From Armatimonadota bacterium (GTDB taxonomy: Bacteria > Armatimonadota > HRBIN16), in assembly GCA_028275265.1 (NCBI GenBank), contig JAPWUZ010000101.1:1-8553 (forward strand): a stretch of DNA of 8,553 nucleotides, given 5' to 3'. Of this stretch, positions 1-5,626 are shown in pieces; the first letter of the stretch is position 1; each line of letters opens with the position of its first letter. The notes below the pieces were generated by a model. It saw nothing but the letters and a program-made list of their open reading frames with translations, searched no databases and had not been told where the DNA came from. The position numbers and the translations under genes were made by a program.

Positions 1-72
1 GGCATCCGGCAGTGGCAGGATAAGCCGTGGCGATTTTACATAACCGATAACCTGTTTGTGTCGAAGAGGTGA
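1..72 (+). CDS. 3' end of an unidentified protein gene (partial)
   Basis: Reading frame 1 is open from the first base to a TGA at 70-72, giving the last 23 residues of a protein that ends WRFYITDNLFVSKR. The other two forward frames close by about position 42. The residue mix (three aromatic/Trp-rich turns, basic C-terminus) looks like real protein, but it is too short to assign to a family. It would be transcribed in the same direction as the downstream genes. It could also be a chance open stretch, since 24 codons without a stop is not rare at this GC content. Confidence 0.42.
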   Translation, partial: GIRQWQDKPWRFYITDNLFVSKR

Positions 73-103
73 ATAAAAGGGCACGGCACAGGCATCAGAC
101 ATG

Positions 104-216
104 CAGGAGATTTCCTCCTGTCCCGCGAATAGAAATTCGTACAACCGGCAAAAACCCCCAGCGCATCTTGACCTCCTTTCCGAAGGAAGCCACGGATGCC
201 CGGCGGGCGAAAGGAG
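104..216 (+). promoter_or_regulatory. Structured leader with possible Shine-Dalgarno sequestration
   Basis: The untranslated stretch ahead of the gene at 228 holds four short inverted repeats in a row: CAGGAG/CTCCTG (104-109 with 115-120), CGAAT/ATTCG (126-130 with 135-139), TCCTT/AAGGA (174-178 with 183-187) and GCCC/GGGC (198-201 with 205-208). In addition CTCCTTTC at 173-180 is an exact 8-base complement of GAAAGGAG at 209-216, which contains the Shine-Dalgarno. The 174-178/183-187 hairpin and the long-range pairing use the same bases, so they exclude each other. That is the arrangement of a translational switch, but no known riboswitch class is recognised and function is inference. Confidence 0.35.
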
Positions 217-227
217 CCTGAGCAAGC

Positions 228-1037
228 ATGATAACCCACGCACGATGCCTCGGCTACGACGAGGCGCAATCCTTAGTGAACGCACTCCATGCCATCCTGA
301 CGGAGAGCGAGGGCTACGAGGTCGAAAACGGTGCGTACTTCGTCTGGCAGGCGCCCAACGGCGCACAGATATGGCTGACCATGAAAGGCAGCAGCAAGTC
401 GGGGGCTTCGATGGAAGTCGTGGACCTAGAACCCCACTATAACGGTGCAGGACGGATGCAGGCGGCAGTGGTGGAGATGGTTCCCTATGACGAGGAGGAG
501 CTCACCGGCGCACTGTACGGCTGGAGCAGTCCCTTAAGCGTTGAGGACCCCGAAACGGGCTATTATCCGTTCAGTGTAGACCTGCGCGACTTCTCCACGC
601 ACCTGCACGCATGGCAAATCCTGCCTCGCATGGTTACGCTGCAGATTGCCGCCTTTGCGCAGGAAGCATGGTGCTTTGACGACGAGCAGAGCTACCTTCA
701 GTCCGACCACAGCATCCTCACGGAGAGCGAGGACGAGGAGACAGGCGAACTGGTTACCCTGCGCCTCGCGCCGCAGGCGATGCTGCCCATCAACGAGGGC
801 GCCAGCGACAACGTCGCGGGTAATTACGCCCTGCTGACCGGACGCATCGTGGAACTGCACCGGCTGCAAAACCCTCATACCGGCAAGAACTTCCTGGCGA
901 TGCTGGTAGATACCTACGGCGGCAGCGTGGACGTGGTGGCTCTCGAAGACGACGTGGAGGGTACGCCGCACACGGGCGGAACCATCAAGGCGTATGCCTG
1001 GCTCAGTGCACAGGTGATACCCACTGAGGAGAGTTAG
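228..1037 (+). CDS. Acidic conserved-looking protein of unknown function
   Basis: This encodes a 269-residue protein with no signal peptide or membrane segment, rich in Asp and Glu, so probably cytoplasmic. I do not recognise a named family. Two parts can be seen. Residues about 35-70 form a beta-rich stretch (YFVWQAPNGAQIWL, then a hydrophobic strand ending LEPHYNG). Residues about 198-262 resemble a small OB-like barrel, with TGRIVEL, a TGKNF turn, LVDTYGGSVDVVA and a closing AYAWLSAQVI strand. The motif H-[AS]-I-L-T-E-S-E occurs at residues 21-28 and again at 161-168. The start is supported by AAGGAG at 211-216, 11 bases before the ATG. The gene precedes surE by about 40 bases on the same strand but surE seems to have its own promoter, so shared function is not implied. 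The strand bias and intact length argue for a real gene. Confidence 0.82.
   Translation: MITHARCLGYDEAQSLVNALHAILTESEGYEVENGAYFVWQAPNGAQIWLTMKGSSKSGASMEVVDLEPHYNGAGRMQAAVVEMVPYDEEELTGALYGWSSPLSVEDPETGYYPFSVDLRDFSTHLHAWQILPRMVTLQIAAFAQEAWCFDDEQSYLQSDHSILTESEDEETGELVTLRLAPQAMLPINEGASDNVAGNYALLTGRIVELHRLQNPHTGKNFLAMLVDTYGGSVDVVALEDDVEGTPHTGGTIKAYAWLSAQVIPTEES
293..732 (+). repeat. In-frame 20-base direct repeat inside the unknown gene
   Basis: The 20 bases at 293-312 and those at 713-732 match at 19 positions; the only difference is 299 (g) against 719 (c), a synonymous third position in Leu. The two copies are exactly 420 bases (140 codons) apart and in the same frame, and encode the ILTESE core of the repeated motif. 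The sequence between the copies is not repeated. The span given includes the spacer. Confidence 0.6.
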
Positions 1038-1041
1038 CCCT

Positions 1042-1070
1042 TTGCAAGCCCTCACGCTTTGTGCTAAGAT
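1042..1070 (+). promoter_or_regulatory. Extended -10 promoter for surE
   Basis: TTGCAA at 1042-1047 and TAAGAT at 1065-1070 are 17 bases apart, and TGC directly before the -10 hexamer gives an extended -10 (TGn). Transcription would begin near 1077, within a few bases of the surE ATG at 1080. No Shine-Dalgarno precedes either possible surE start, which fits a leaderless transcript. Neither hexamer is perfect, so this is a pattern match rather than proof. Confidence 0.42.
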
Positions 1071-1079
1071 ATGACCGCT

Positions 1080-1841
1080 ATGCGGATACTGGTGACCAAC
1101 GACGACGGCATCCTTGCTGAGGGCTTGCTGATGCTCAAGCGCGCCCTGGAACCGCTGGGAGAGGTATTTGTGGTTGCCCCCGAACGCCCTCGCAGCGGTT
1201 CTGGGCACTCTATTACCCTGCACAAGCCCCTGCGCCTGCACACGGTTCGGCTGGGTGACGGCTCACTGGGTTACTCCACCAACGGCACGCCCTCCGACTG
1301 CGTGACGCTCGGTGTGACAGTGGTGATGAACGGGCGGTGTGACCTGGTGTTCTCGGGCATCAATCAAGGAGCCAACCTCGGGTGGGACGTGACCTATTCA
1401 GGTACGGTGTCGGCGGCGATGGAGGGGGCGATTTTTAACATCCCTTCGGTGGCGATTTCCGTGTGCTGCGGTGACAACGAGCCGCCGGAGTACGACGCCG
1501 CGTTTCACTTTGCCCGCAATCTGGCAGAAGTCCTGCACGAGCGTAGATTGCCTCCACACACCCTGCTCAACGTCAATGTGCCCAACTGCACAATGGAGCA
1601 GGTGAAGGGGGTGGCGGTCACCCGTCAGGGCACGAGGCAATATGTAGACCGGGTGGAGGCGCGGGTGGACCCGTGGGGACGCAAGTACTACTGGCTGACA
1701 GGTAGCCTTGCCAACGAGGAGGTTCCGCCGGATAGCGATGTTGCCGCCATCCGCGCAGGCAAAATCTCGGTGACGCCCATCCATCTGGACCTCACTGCGG
1801 AGTCGTTGCTCGAAGAGCTGCGCCGATGGCCGCTGGAATAG
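1080..1841 (+). CDS. surE: 5'/3'-nucleotidase SurE
   Basis: SurE is a metal-dependent cytoplasmic phosphatase that removes phosphate from nucleoside 5'- and 3'-monophosphates and some short polyphosphates; it is linked to stress and stationary-phase survival. From the ATG at 1080 the protein has 253 residues, the usual family length, and begins MRILVTNDDGI as in classical SurE. All metal-site residues are present: D8 and D9 in NDDG, S39 in RSGSGHSIT and N95 in FSGINQGAN, with the same numbers as in Thermotoga maritima SurE. The STNGTPSDCV and GANLGWDVTYSGTVSAAMEG signatures are intact. An in-frame ATG at 1071 would add three residues (MTA) but breaks the conserved N-terminus and would lie upstream of the likely transcription start. 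No neighbouring pcm, rpoS or nlpD, which flank it in proteobacteria. Confidence 0.96.
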   Translation: MRILVTNDDGILAEGLLMLKRALEPLGEVFVVAPERPRSGSGHSITLHKPLRLHTVRLGDGSLGYSTNGTPSDCVTLGVTVVMNGRCDLVFSGINQGANLGWDVTYSGTVSAAMEGAIFNIPSVAISVCCGDNEPPEYDAAFHFARNLAEVLHERRLPPHTLLNVNVPNCTMEQVKGVAVTRQGTRQYVDRVEARVDPWGRKYYWLTGSLANEEVPPDSDVAAIRAGKISVTPIHLDLTAESLLEELRRWPLE

Positions 1842-1844
1842 GGT

Positions 1845-1886
1845 AAACTATTAAAACAGTTTCGCAGGCTAATGCCTGCGGCTACA
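1845..1886 (+). repeat. REP-like palindrome between surE and the peptidase gene
   Basis: A perfect 7-base inverted repeat, CGCAGGC at 1863-1869 and GCCTGCG at 1874-1880 with loop TAAT, is followed by GCTACA. Just before it, AAACT (1845-1849) and AGTTT (1858-1862) form a second, weaker inverted repeat. The core (GCAGGC, AT-rich loop, GCCTGC, GGCTACA) has the look of dispersed intergenic REP-like elements common in many GC-rich bacteria. It lies wholly between genes and has no T-tract, so it is not a typical intrinsic terminator. Repetition in the genome cannot be seen from one window. Confidence 0.5.
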
Positions 1887-1921
1887 GTGGAAGGTGATGA
1901 CTTATCTGGAGGAGGGGTTCC

Positions 1922-3751
1922 ATGAGACCTTTTCGCGTCATTGGTGTCTGGTTTGGACTGGCTCTGGGGTTATTGCTCACGCTGAGCGCGTATTCAGACG
2001 TGCGCAAAGGCTCGGCGGGCATTCACTCCTGGCGTATCTGGTCGCATATCTTCACTCTGGCATCGGAGGAGTTTGAGGGGCGCGGTTCGGGCACGAAGGG
2101 CAACGAGCTGGCAGCCTACTACATCGCCGAGCGGTTCGCAGAATACGGTCTGAAGCCGATTGGTACCTCGCGCTACCACGACCTGCAGGCGCCGATGGAC
2201 GGCAGCGGCTATTTCCAGCCGTTTCGCGTGTACGTGGGTGCGGAAGCGGGCAAGGCGAATCGGCTGGAGGTGGATGTGAACGGAAAGCGGCTCACGTTTA
2301 AGGTGCGTGAGGATTTTATGCCCGATGCCGCCGCGACAACCGGCGGCGCGAAGGGTGAACTGGTGTTTGCCGGATACGGCATCCACGCCAGCCTTGCCGG
2401 TCACGAGGACTACACCGGGCTGGATGTGAAGGGCAAAGCGGTGCTGGTGCTGGAGGGCACGCCGCCCGTCACCGAGGGACCGAATCTGCTGCGCGCCTAT
2501 CAGTCCGCCCGGGCGAAGGCACGTACGGCGAAAGAGCAGGGTGCGGTCGCGCTGATAGTGATACAAAAAGAGGATTCTCCCCTGCCGTCGTTCATCGGCG
2601 GACGCAGCACGGATACAGGCATTCCGGTGGTTATCCTGCGCCGGAAAGCGGCGGAGAAACTGCTTGGCGCGTGCGGGGCTTCGCTGGACGAACTATGGCA
2701 GAACCCGGAAGCGCGTCCGTTGCCAAACGCACAGGTAAGCGTGCAGACGGAGGTCGTCCAGAAGTACGGCGAAACCGCCAATATCATCGGCGTGGTGGAG
2801 GGTACCGACCCGAAGCTGAAGGATGAGTACATCATTATCGGTGCGCATATGGACCACCTGGGATGGGGCTATCAGGGTGGTTCCATGTATACGGGCAAGC
2901 TGCCTGCCATACACTACGGCGCGGACGATAACGCCTCGGGCACGGCTGGTCTACTGGAGCTGGCTCAGTACTTCGCCGCCAATCCCACAAAGCGGTCTCT
3001 CATCTTTATGGCGTTTTCCGGTGAGGAACTGGGCTTGCTGGGATCAGCGCATTATACCCGCAATCCGATTATCCCGCTGGAGAAAACGGTCGCCATGTTG
3101 AACATGGACATGATTGGGCGTTTGCGCGACAACCAGCTGAGCGTCATCGGCGTGGACTCCTCTCCGGCTTGGTCACCCTTACTCGATGAACTCAATGCCG
3201 AGGCTGGCTTCAATCTGGCGACGGGCGGCGGTGGGTTTGGCGGTGGCAGTGACCACGCTTCCTTCCTGGCGAAGCGAATCCCTGTGCTGTTCTTCTTTAC
3301 CGGGATGCATCGCGAGTACCACACTCCCGCCGATAAACCGGAGTTGATTAACGCGGCAGGAGAGGCTCGCGTGGTGCGGTTTGTAGCCGGTATTGCCGAG
3401 CGCATCGCCAACGCTCCGGAGCGTATCACCTACAGCGAGCCGCGGGCAACACCCCGACGCACCGGCGGACCGGAGCGGGGAGTTCGCACCTACGTGGGTA
3501 CGATACCCGACTACAGCGAGGACGTGAAAGGGTTGCGCCTGTCGGGTGTGCGCGAGGGCAGTCCGGCGCAGAAAGCAGGATTGCGCGCAGGCGATGTGAT
3601 TGTCCGCTTCGGTAACTATAAGGTAGAGAACATCTACGACTACATGGACGCGCTGAACCGCTACAAGCCGGGTGATACAGTGACCGTCGCGGTACTCCGC
3701 AACGGTCGGGAGATTGAGGTGCAGCTGACGCTGGAAGCGCGTGCCGAGTAG
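1922..3751 (+). CDS. Secreted M28-family zinc aminopeptidase with PA and PDZ domains
   Basis: This encodes a 609-residue exported metallopeptidase. An N-terminal signal peptide (basic start, hydrophobic residues 6-22, likely cleavage after A-Y-S at residue 25, no lipobox) sends it out of the cytoplasm. Residues about 145-265 form a protease-associated (PA) domain (GELVFAGYGI, YTGLDVKGKAVLV). The M28 catalytic domain follows with a full set of di-zinc residues: H309 (GAHMDHLG), D336 (ADDNASG), catalytic base E368 with ligand E369 (SGEELGLLGS), D396 (NMDMIG) and H445 (GSDHASF). Residues about 523-605 are a PDZ domain (GSPAQKAGLRAGDVIVRF). The family removes N-terminal amino acids or dipeptides from peptides. 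GGAGG at 1908-1912, nine bases ahead, supports the ATG. Probably a scavenging peptidase in the periplasm or outside the cell; specificity is not readable. It converges with the dioxygenase gene across an 11-base gap. Confidence 0.93.
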   Translation: MRPFRVIGVWFGLALGLLLTLSAYSDVRKGSAGIHSWRIWSHIFTLASEEFEGRGSGTKGNELAAYYIAERFAEYGLKPIGTSRYHDLQAPMDGSGYFQPFRVYVGAEAGKANRLEVDVNGKRLTFKVREDFMPDAAATTGGAKGELVFAGYGIHASLAGHEDYTGLDVKGKAVLVLEGTPPVTEGPNLLRAYQSARAKARTAKEQGAVALIVIQKEDSPLPSFIGGRSTDTGIPVVILRRKAAEKLLGACGASLDELWQNPEARPLPNAQVSVQTEVVQKYGETANIIGVVEGTDPKLKDEYIIIGAHMDHLGWGYQGGSMYTGKLPAIHYGADDNASGTAGLLELAQYFAANPTKRSLIFMAFSGEELGLLGSAHYTRNPIIPLEKTVAMLNMDMIGRLRDNQLSVIGVDSSPAWSPLLDELNAEAGFNLATGGGGFGGGSDHASFLAKRIPVLFFFTGMHREYHTPADKPELINAAGEARVVRFVAGIAERIANAPERITYSEPRATPRRTGGPERGVRTYVGTIPDYSEDVKGLRLSGVREGSPAQKAGLRAGDVIVRFGNYKVENIYDYMDALNRYKPGDTVTVAVLRNGREIEVQLTLEARAE

Positions 3752-3762
3752 CAGACTGTGGT

Positions 3763-4569
3763 CTAACGGCTAATCTTCGGGTATGGAGGCTCTCCTTCGC
3801 CCATGAAACGGGCCCGCGTGCTGATGTAGTCCAGCACGAACGCCCAGCGTGGCTTGGACGAGCGGTTGGGGGCGGAGTAGTGCAACACCATGCCATCGTG
3901 TAACACTACGTCGCCCGGCTGCGCCTCTACCAACACCGCCTGCGAAGTATCGATGCGGTCTGTGTCCACTGCCAGATGCGAAACGGTTTCCGTCCAGGTT
4001 GTGGAGGTGGTCAGGTTGCCCCAGCGATGACTGCCCGGAATGTATTGCATACAGCCGTTCTCTACGGTCGCTTCGTCCAGCGCAATCCACACCGCGACAT
4101 GCAGGTAAGGCTCTTTGGGCTCAAAGGGGAAGTAGGGAATGTCCTGATGCCACGGCTTCTCGACACCGATGTGGGGTGGCTTCAGCAACGCTTTATCGGC
4201 AAAAAACCACACCTCGTCTCCGAGAATGTCCGTTGCCATAGAGATGATGCGTTGGTCGCGGATGATACTGGTCACGAGGGCATCGTTACCGTGCAGGTTC
4301 CATATCTTGCGAGCCGCATACAGTGGCTCCGAGACCTTCACCTTGTCGGACAGCACCGCCGGCTCCAGCTGAATCAGCACACCGTTGACCTGAACCGTGT
4401 CTGTCTCCGGCGGCTGCCCCTGAGTCAGCGAGTGAAGCCCTGTCCGCAGGTAGCCCGCTAGTGCTGTTTTGATGGACTCCACCTCCTCTGGGCGCAGTAA
4501 ACCTCGAACTGGCAGGAAACCGTCTCGTTCAAACTGTGCTTTTTGTTCGGCACCCAATCCAGTAGTCAT
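3763..4569 (-). CDS. Phytanoyl-CoA dioxygenase (PhyH) family protein
   Basis: This 268-residue protein belongs to the Fe(II)/2-oxoglutarate oxygenases, which use O2 and 2-oxoglutarate to hydroxylate a substrate. The iron triad is visible: H141 and D143 in KPWHQDIPYF, and H230 in VLHYSAPNRSSKPR. R241, which binds 2-oxoglutarate, is 11 residues after H230, the same spacing as H264/R275 of human PhyH. The N-terminus (FERDGFLPVRGLLRPEEVE) and the NGCMQYIPGSH loop are typical. Bacterial members act on many substrates, so phytanoyl-CoA should not be assumed. GGAGG (complement of 4578-4582), eight bases upstream, fixes the start. It lies 135 bases after the hydrolase gene on the same strand with its own likely promoter, so it may be co-transcribed or separately regulated. 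Size and residues suggest an active enzyme. Confidence 0.93.
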   Translation of the reverse strand: MTTGLGAEQKAQFERDGFLPVRGLLRPEEVESIKTALAGYLRTGLHSLTQGQPPETDTVQVNGVLIQLEPAVLSDKVKVSEPLYAARKIWNLHGNDALVTSIIRDQRIISMATDILGDEVWFFADKALLKPPHIGVEKPWHQDIPYFPFEPKEPYLHVAVWIALDEATVENGCMQYIPGSHRWGNLTTSTTWTETVSHLAVDTDRIDTSQAVLVEAQPGDVVLHDGMVLHYSAPNRSSKPRWAFVLDYISTRARFMGEGEPPYPKISR

Positions 4570-4607
4570 CGTCGCTCCCTCCTGATGACTGGATAATTTG
4601 CACCTCT

Positions 4608-4616
4608 ATTCTACCA
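4608..4616 (-). promoter_or_regulatory. Extended -10 promoter element ahead of the PhyH gene
   Basis: On the minus strand the sequence reads TGG-TAGAAT: the -10 hexamer (4608-4613) matches TATAAT at five of six positions and carries the TGn extension (4614-4616). No good -35 is seen, as is usual for extended -10 promoters. Transcription would begin near 4601, leaving a leader of about 30 bases that includes the AGGAGGGAG ribosome site (4575-4583). Confidence 0.45.
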
Positions 4617-4704
4617 TGTAGTGGTTTTATCCTGTAGCAGAACCGCCCTCGTCATCTGGCTCCTATCTAAGGAACGCTCTCCAGGGGAATTGCCGGTGGC
4701 GACG

Positions 4705-5610
4705 CTACCGTGTCAACCGTGTGCTGCGCTCGTGACGGGCGCGACGGAAGTAGTCGTCCCACAGCAGCAGATCGTAACGCTGTGCCAACTCGTGGACGCT
4801 GGTATCCTTGCGGTGGCAGGTGAGCAGGAAGCGCGCTTCCGGCTGAACGATGTCTATTTCCACCTCGTGCCCGAAGTCGCGCTTCATCTGCAGGAGTTTG
4901 TCATGGTTGTAGTCCAGATGCGCCACCAGGCAATCCAGATTCACACTCGCGCTGAGAACAGGCTGGTAGTTGGGTTGCGCTGCCTTGCGCACGCGCCCCA
5001 GCGGGTCTACCAGCATCCCCTGTGGGGAGCCAATCGCGCTCAGCATCCACCAGTGATGCTCCAGCGCCCAGTGCTGCAGCTGCATCCCGCCCGGATACAT
5101 GGAGCTGAAGCACACCAGCTCCGCCCCTTTTGCGTGCAGGTCGTCTGCCACCTCGCGAAAGTTCAAGTCGAAGCAGATGGCGAAACCCACCCTGCCGAAA
5201 TCGGTTTCTATCACCGTCGCTTGTGCGCCGGGAGCCACGCCCAGAGACAGTTCGCCCAGCGTGGGAAACATTTTATAGTAACTGCCGGCTATCTCGCCCT
5301 TGCGATCGAGCAGCACAATGGCATTGTAGACGGTGCTCCGGTGTTTGAGTAGAACAGGACAGGCGATGTGTGTCCGGTGCTGACGAGCGATTTCACTCAA
5401 GCGGGTGACGGTCTCGCCGTCCGGCGGCTCGGCGGTATTGAACCAGTCGCGTTCGCTCATGCCCAGACCGGTGAAGGTCTCTGGCAACAGAATCAAATCG
5501 GGATTGTCCCAGAGCGCCTGTTCCAGAAGTTGCGAGACATGATGCCAGTTTGCCTCACGGCTGCCCTGTCCATGAAAGTTGATACTGCATAGCCTGACCC
5601 ATCGCGCCAT
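4705..5610 (-). CDS. Nitrilase-superfamily carbon-nitrogen hydrolase
   Basis: This 301-residue cytoplasmic enzyme belongs to the CN-hydrolase superfamily, which cleaves amide, carbamoyl or nitrile C-N bonds through a Cys-Glu-Lys centre. The triad is present: E44 (LLPETFTGLG), K113 (SYYKMFPT) and C146 (GFAICFDLNF), with E120 as the likely second Glu. This domain fills residues 4 to about 250; the last 50 (ending DDYFRRARHERSTRLTR) are an extra basic tail. The branch (N-carbamoylase, omega-amidase, other) cannot be told. The frame stays open upstream for 73 more codons, but those overlap the aldolase gene and are basic, low-complexity sequence. The ATG at 5610 has AAGGGGGG (complement of 5618-5625) in front and yields the expected family N-terminus. 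It is the fourth gene of the operon, 13 bases after the aldolase stop, whose TAA overlaps that ribosome site, suggesting translational coupling. Confidence 0.92.
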   Translation of the reverse strand: MARWVRLCSINFHGQGSREANWHHVSQLLEQALWDNPDLILLPETFTGLGMSERDWFNTAEPPDGETVTRLSEIARQHRTHIACPVLLKHRSTVYNAIVLLDRKGEIAGSYYKMFPTLGELSLGVAPGAQATVIETDFGRVGFAICFDLNFREVADDLHAKGAELVCFSSMYPGGMQLQHWALEHHWWMLSAIGSPQGMLVDPLGRVRKAAQPNYQPVLSASVNLDCLVAHLDYNHDKLLQMKRDFGHEVEIDIVQPEARFLLTCHRKDTSVHELAQRYDLLLWDDYFRRARHERSTRLTR

Positions 5611-5617
5611 AATACGA

Positions 5618-5626
5618 CCCCCCTTA
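5618..5626 (-). promoter_or_regulatory. Ribosome site fused to the aldolase stop codon
   Basis: On the minus strand the bases read TTAAGGGGGG: the TAA (5624-5626) that ends the aldolase gene shares its two A's with the purine-rich ribosome site of the hydrolase. This decides the hydrolase start at 5610, seven bases after the site, against the longer frame. It implies that ribosomes ending one gene feed the next. Confidence 0.6.

Noticed and set aside
168..197. TTGACC at 168-173 as the -35 of a promoter for the gene at 228
   Set aside because: No acceptable -10 hexamer lies 16-18 bases downstream.
101..442. 113-codon plus-strand frame beginning in the leader
   Set aside because: It runs out of frame through the gene at 228, lacks a ribosome site and has Arg/Pro-rich out-of-frame composition.
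534..1241. 235-codon open frame on the minus strand opposite the unknown gene and surE
   Set aside because: It is antisense to surE (certain) and to a gene with a clear ribosome site, and its translation shows His/Gln/Val-rich antisense composition with no motif.
1894..2076. Small open frame before and over the start of the peptidase gene
   Set aside because: It overlaps the signal peptide coding region in another frame; its own ATGs have no better ribosome site than the GGAGGAGGGG that serves 1922.
3753..3764. AGAC/GTCT hairpin between the convergent genes as a bidirectional terminator
   Set aside because: It has only four base pairs, no T-tract on either side, and overlaps the dioxygenase stop codon; too weak to call.
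4693..4709. Inverted repeat CGGTGG/CTACCG at the end of the hydrolase gene as a terminator
   Set aside because: It includes a G-T wobble, overlaps the stop codon and is not followed by a T-run on the minus strand.
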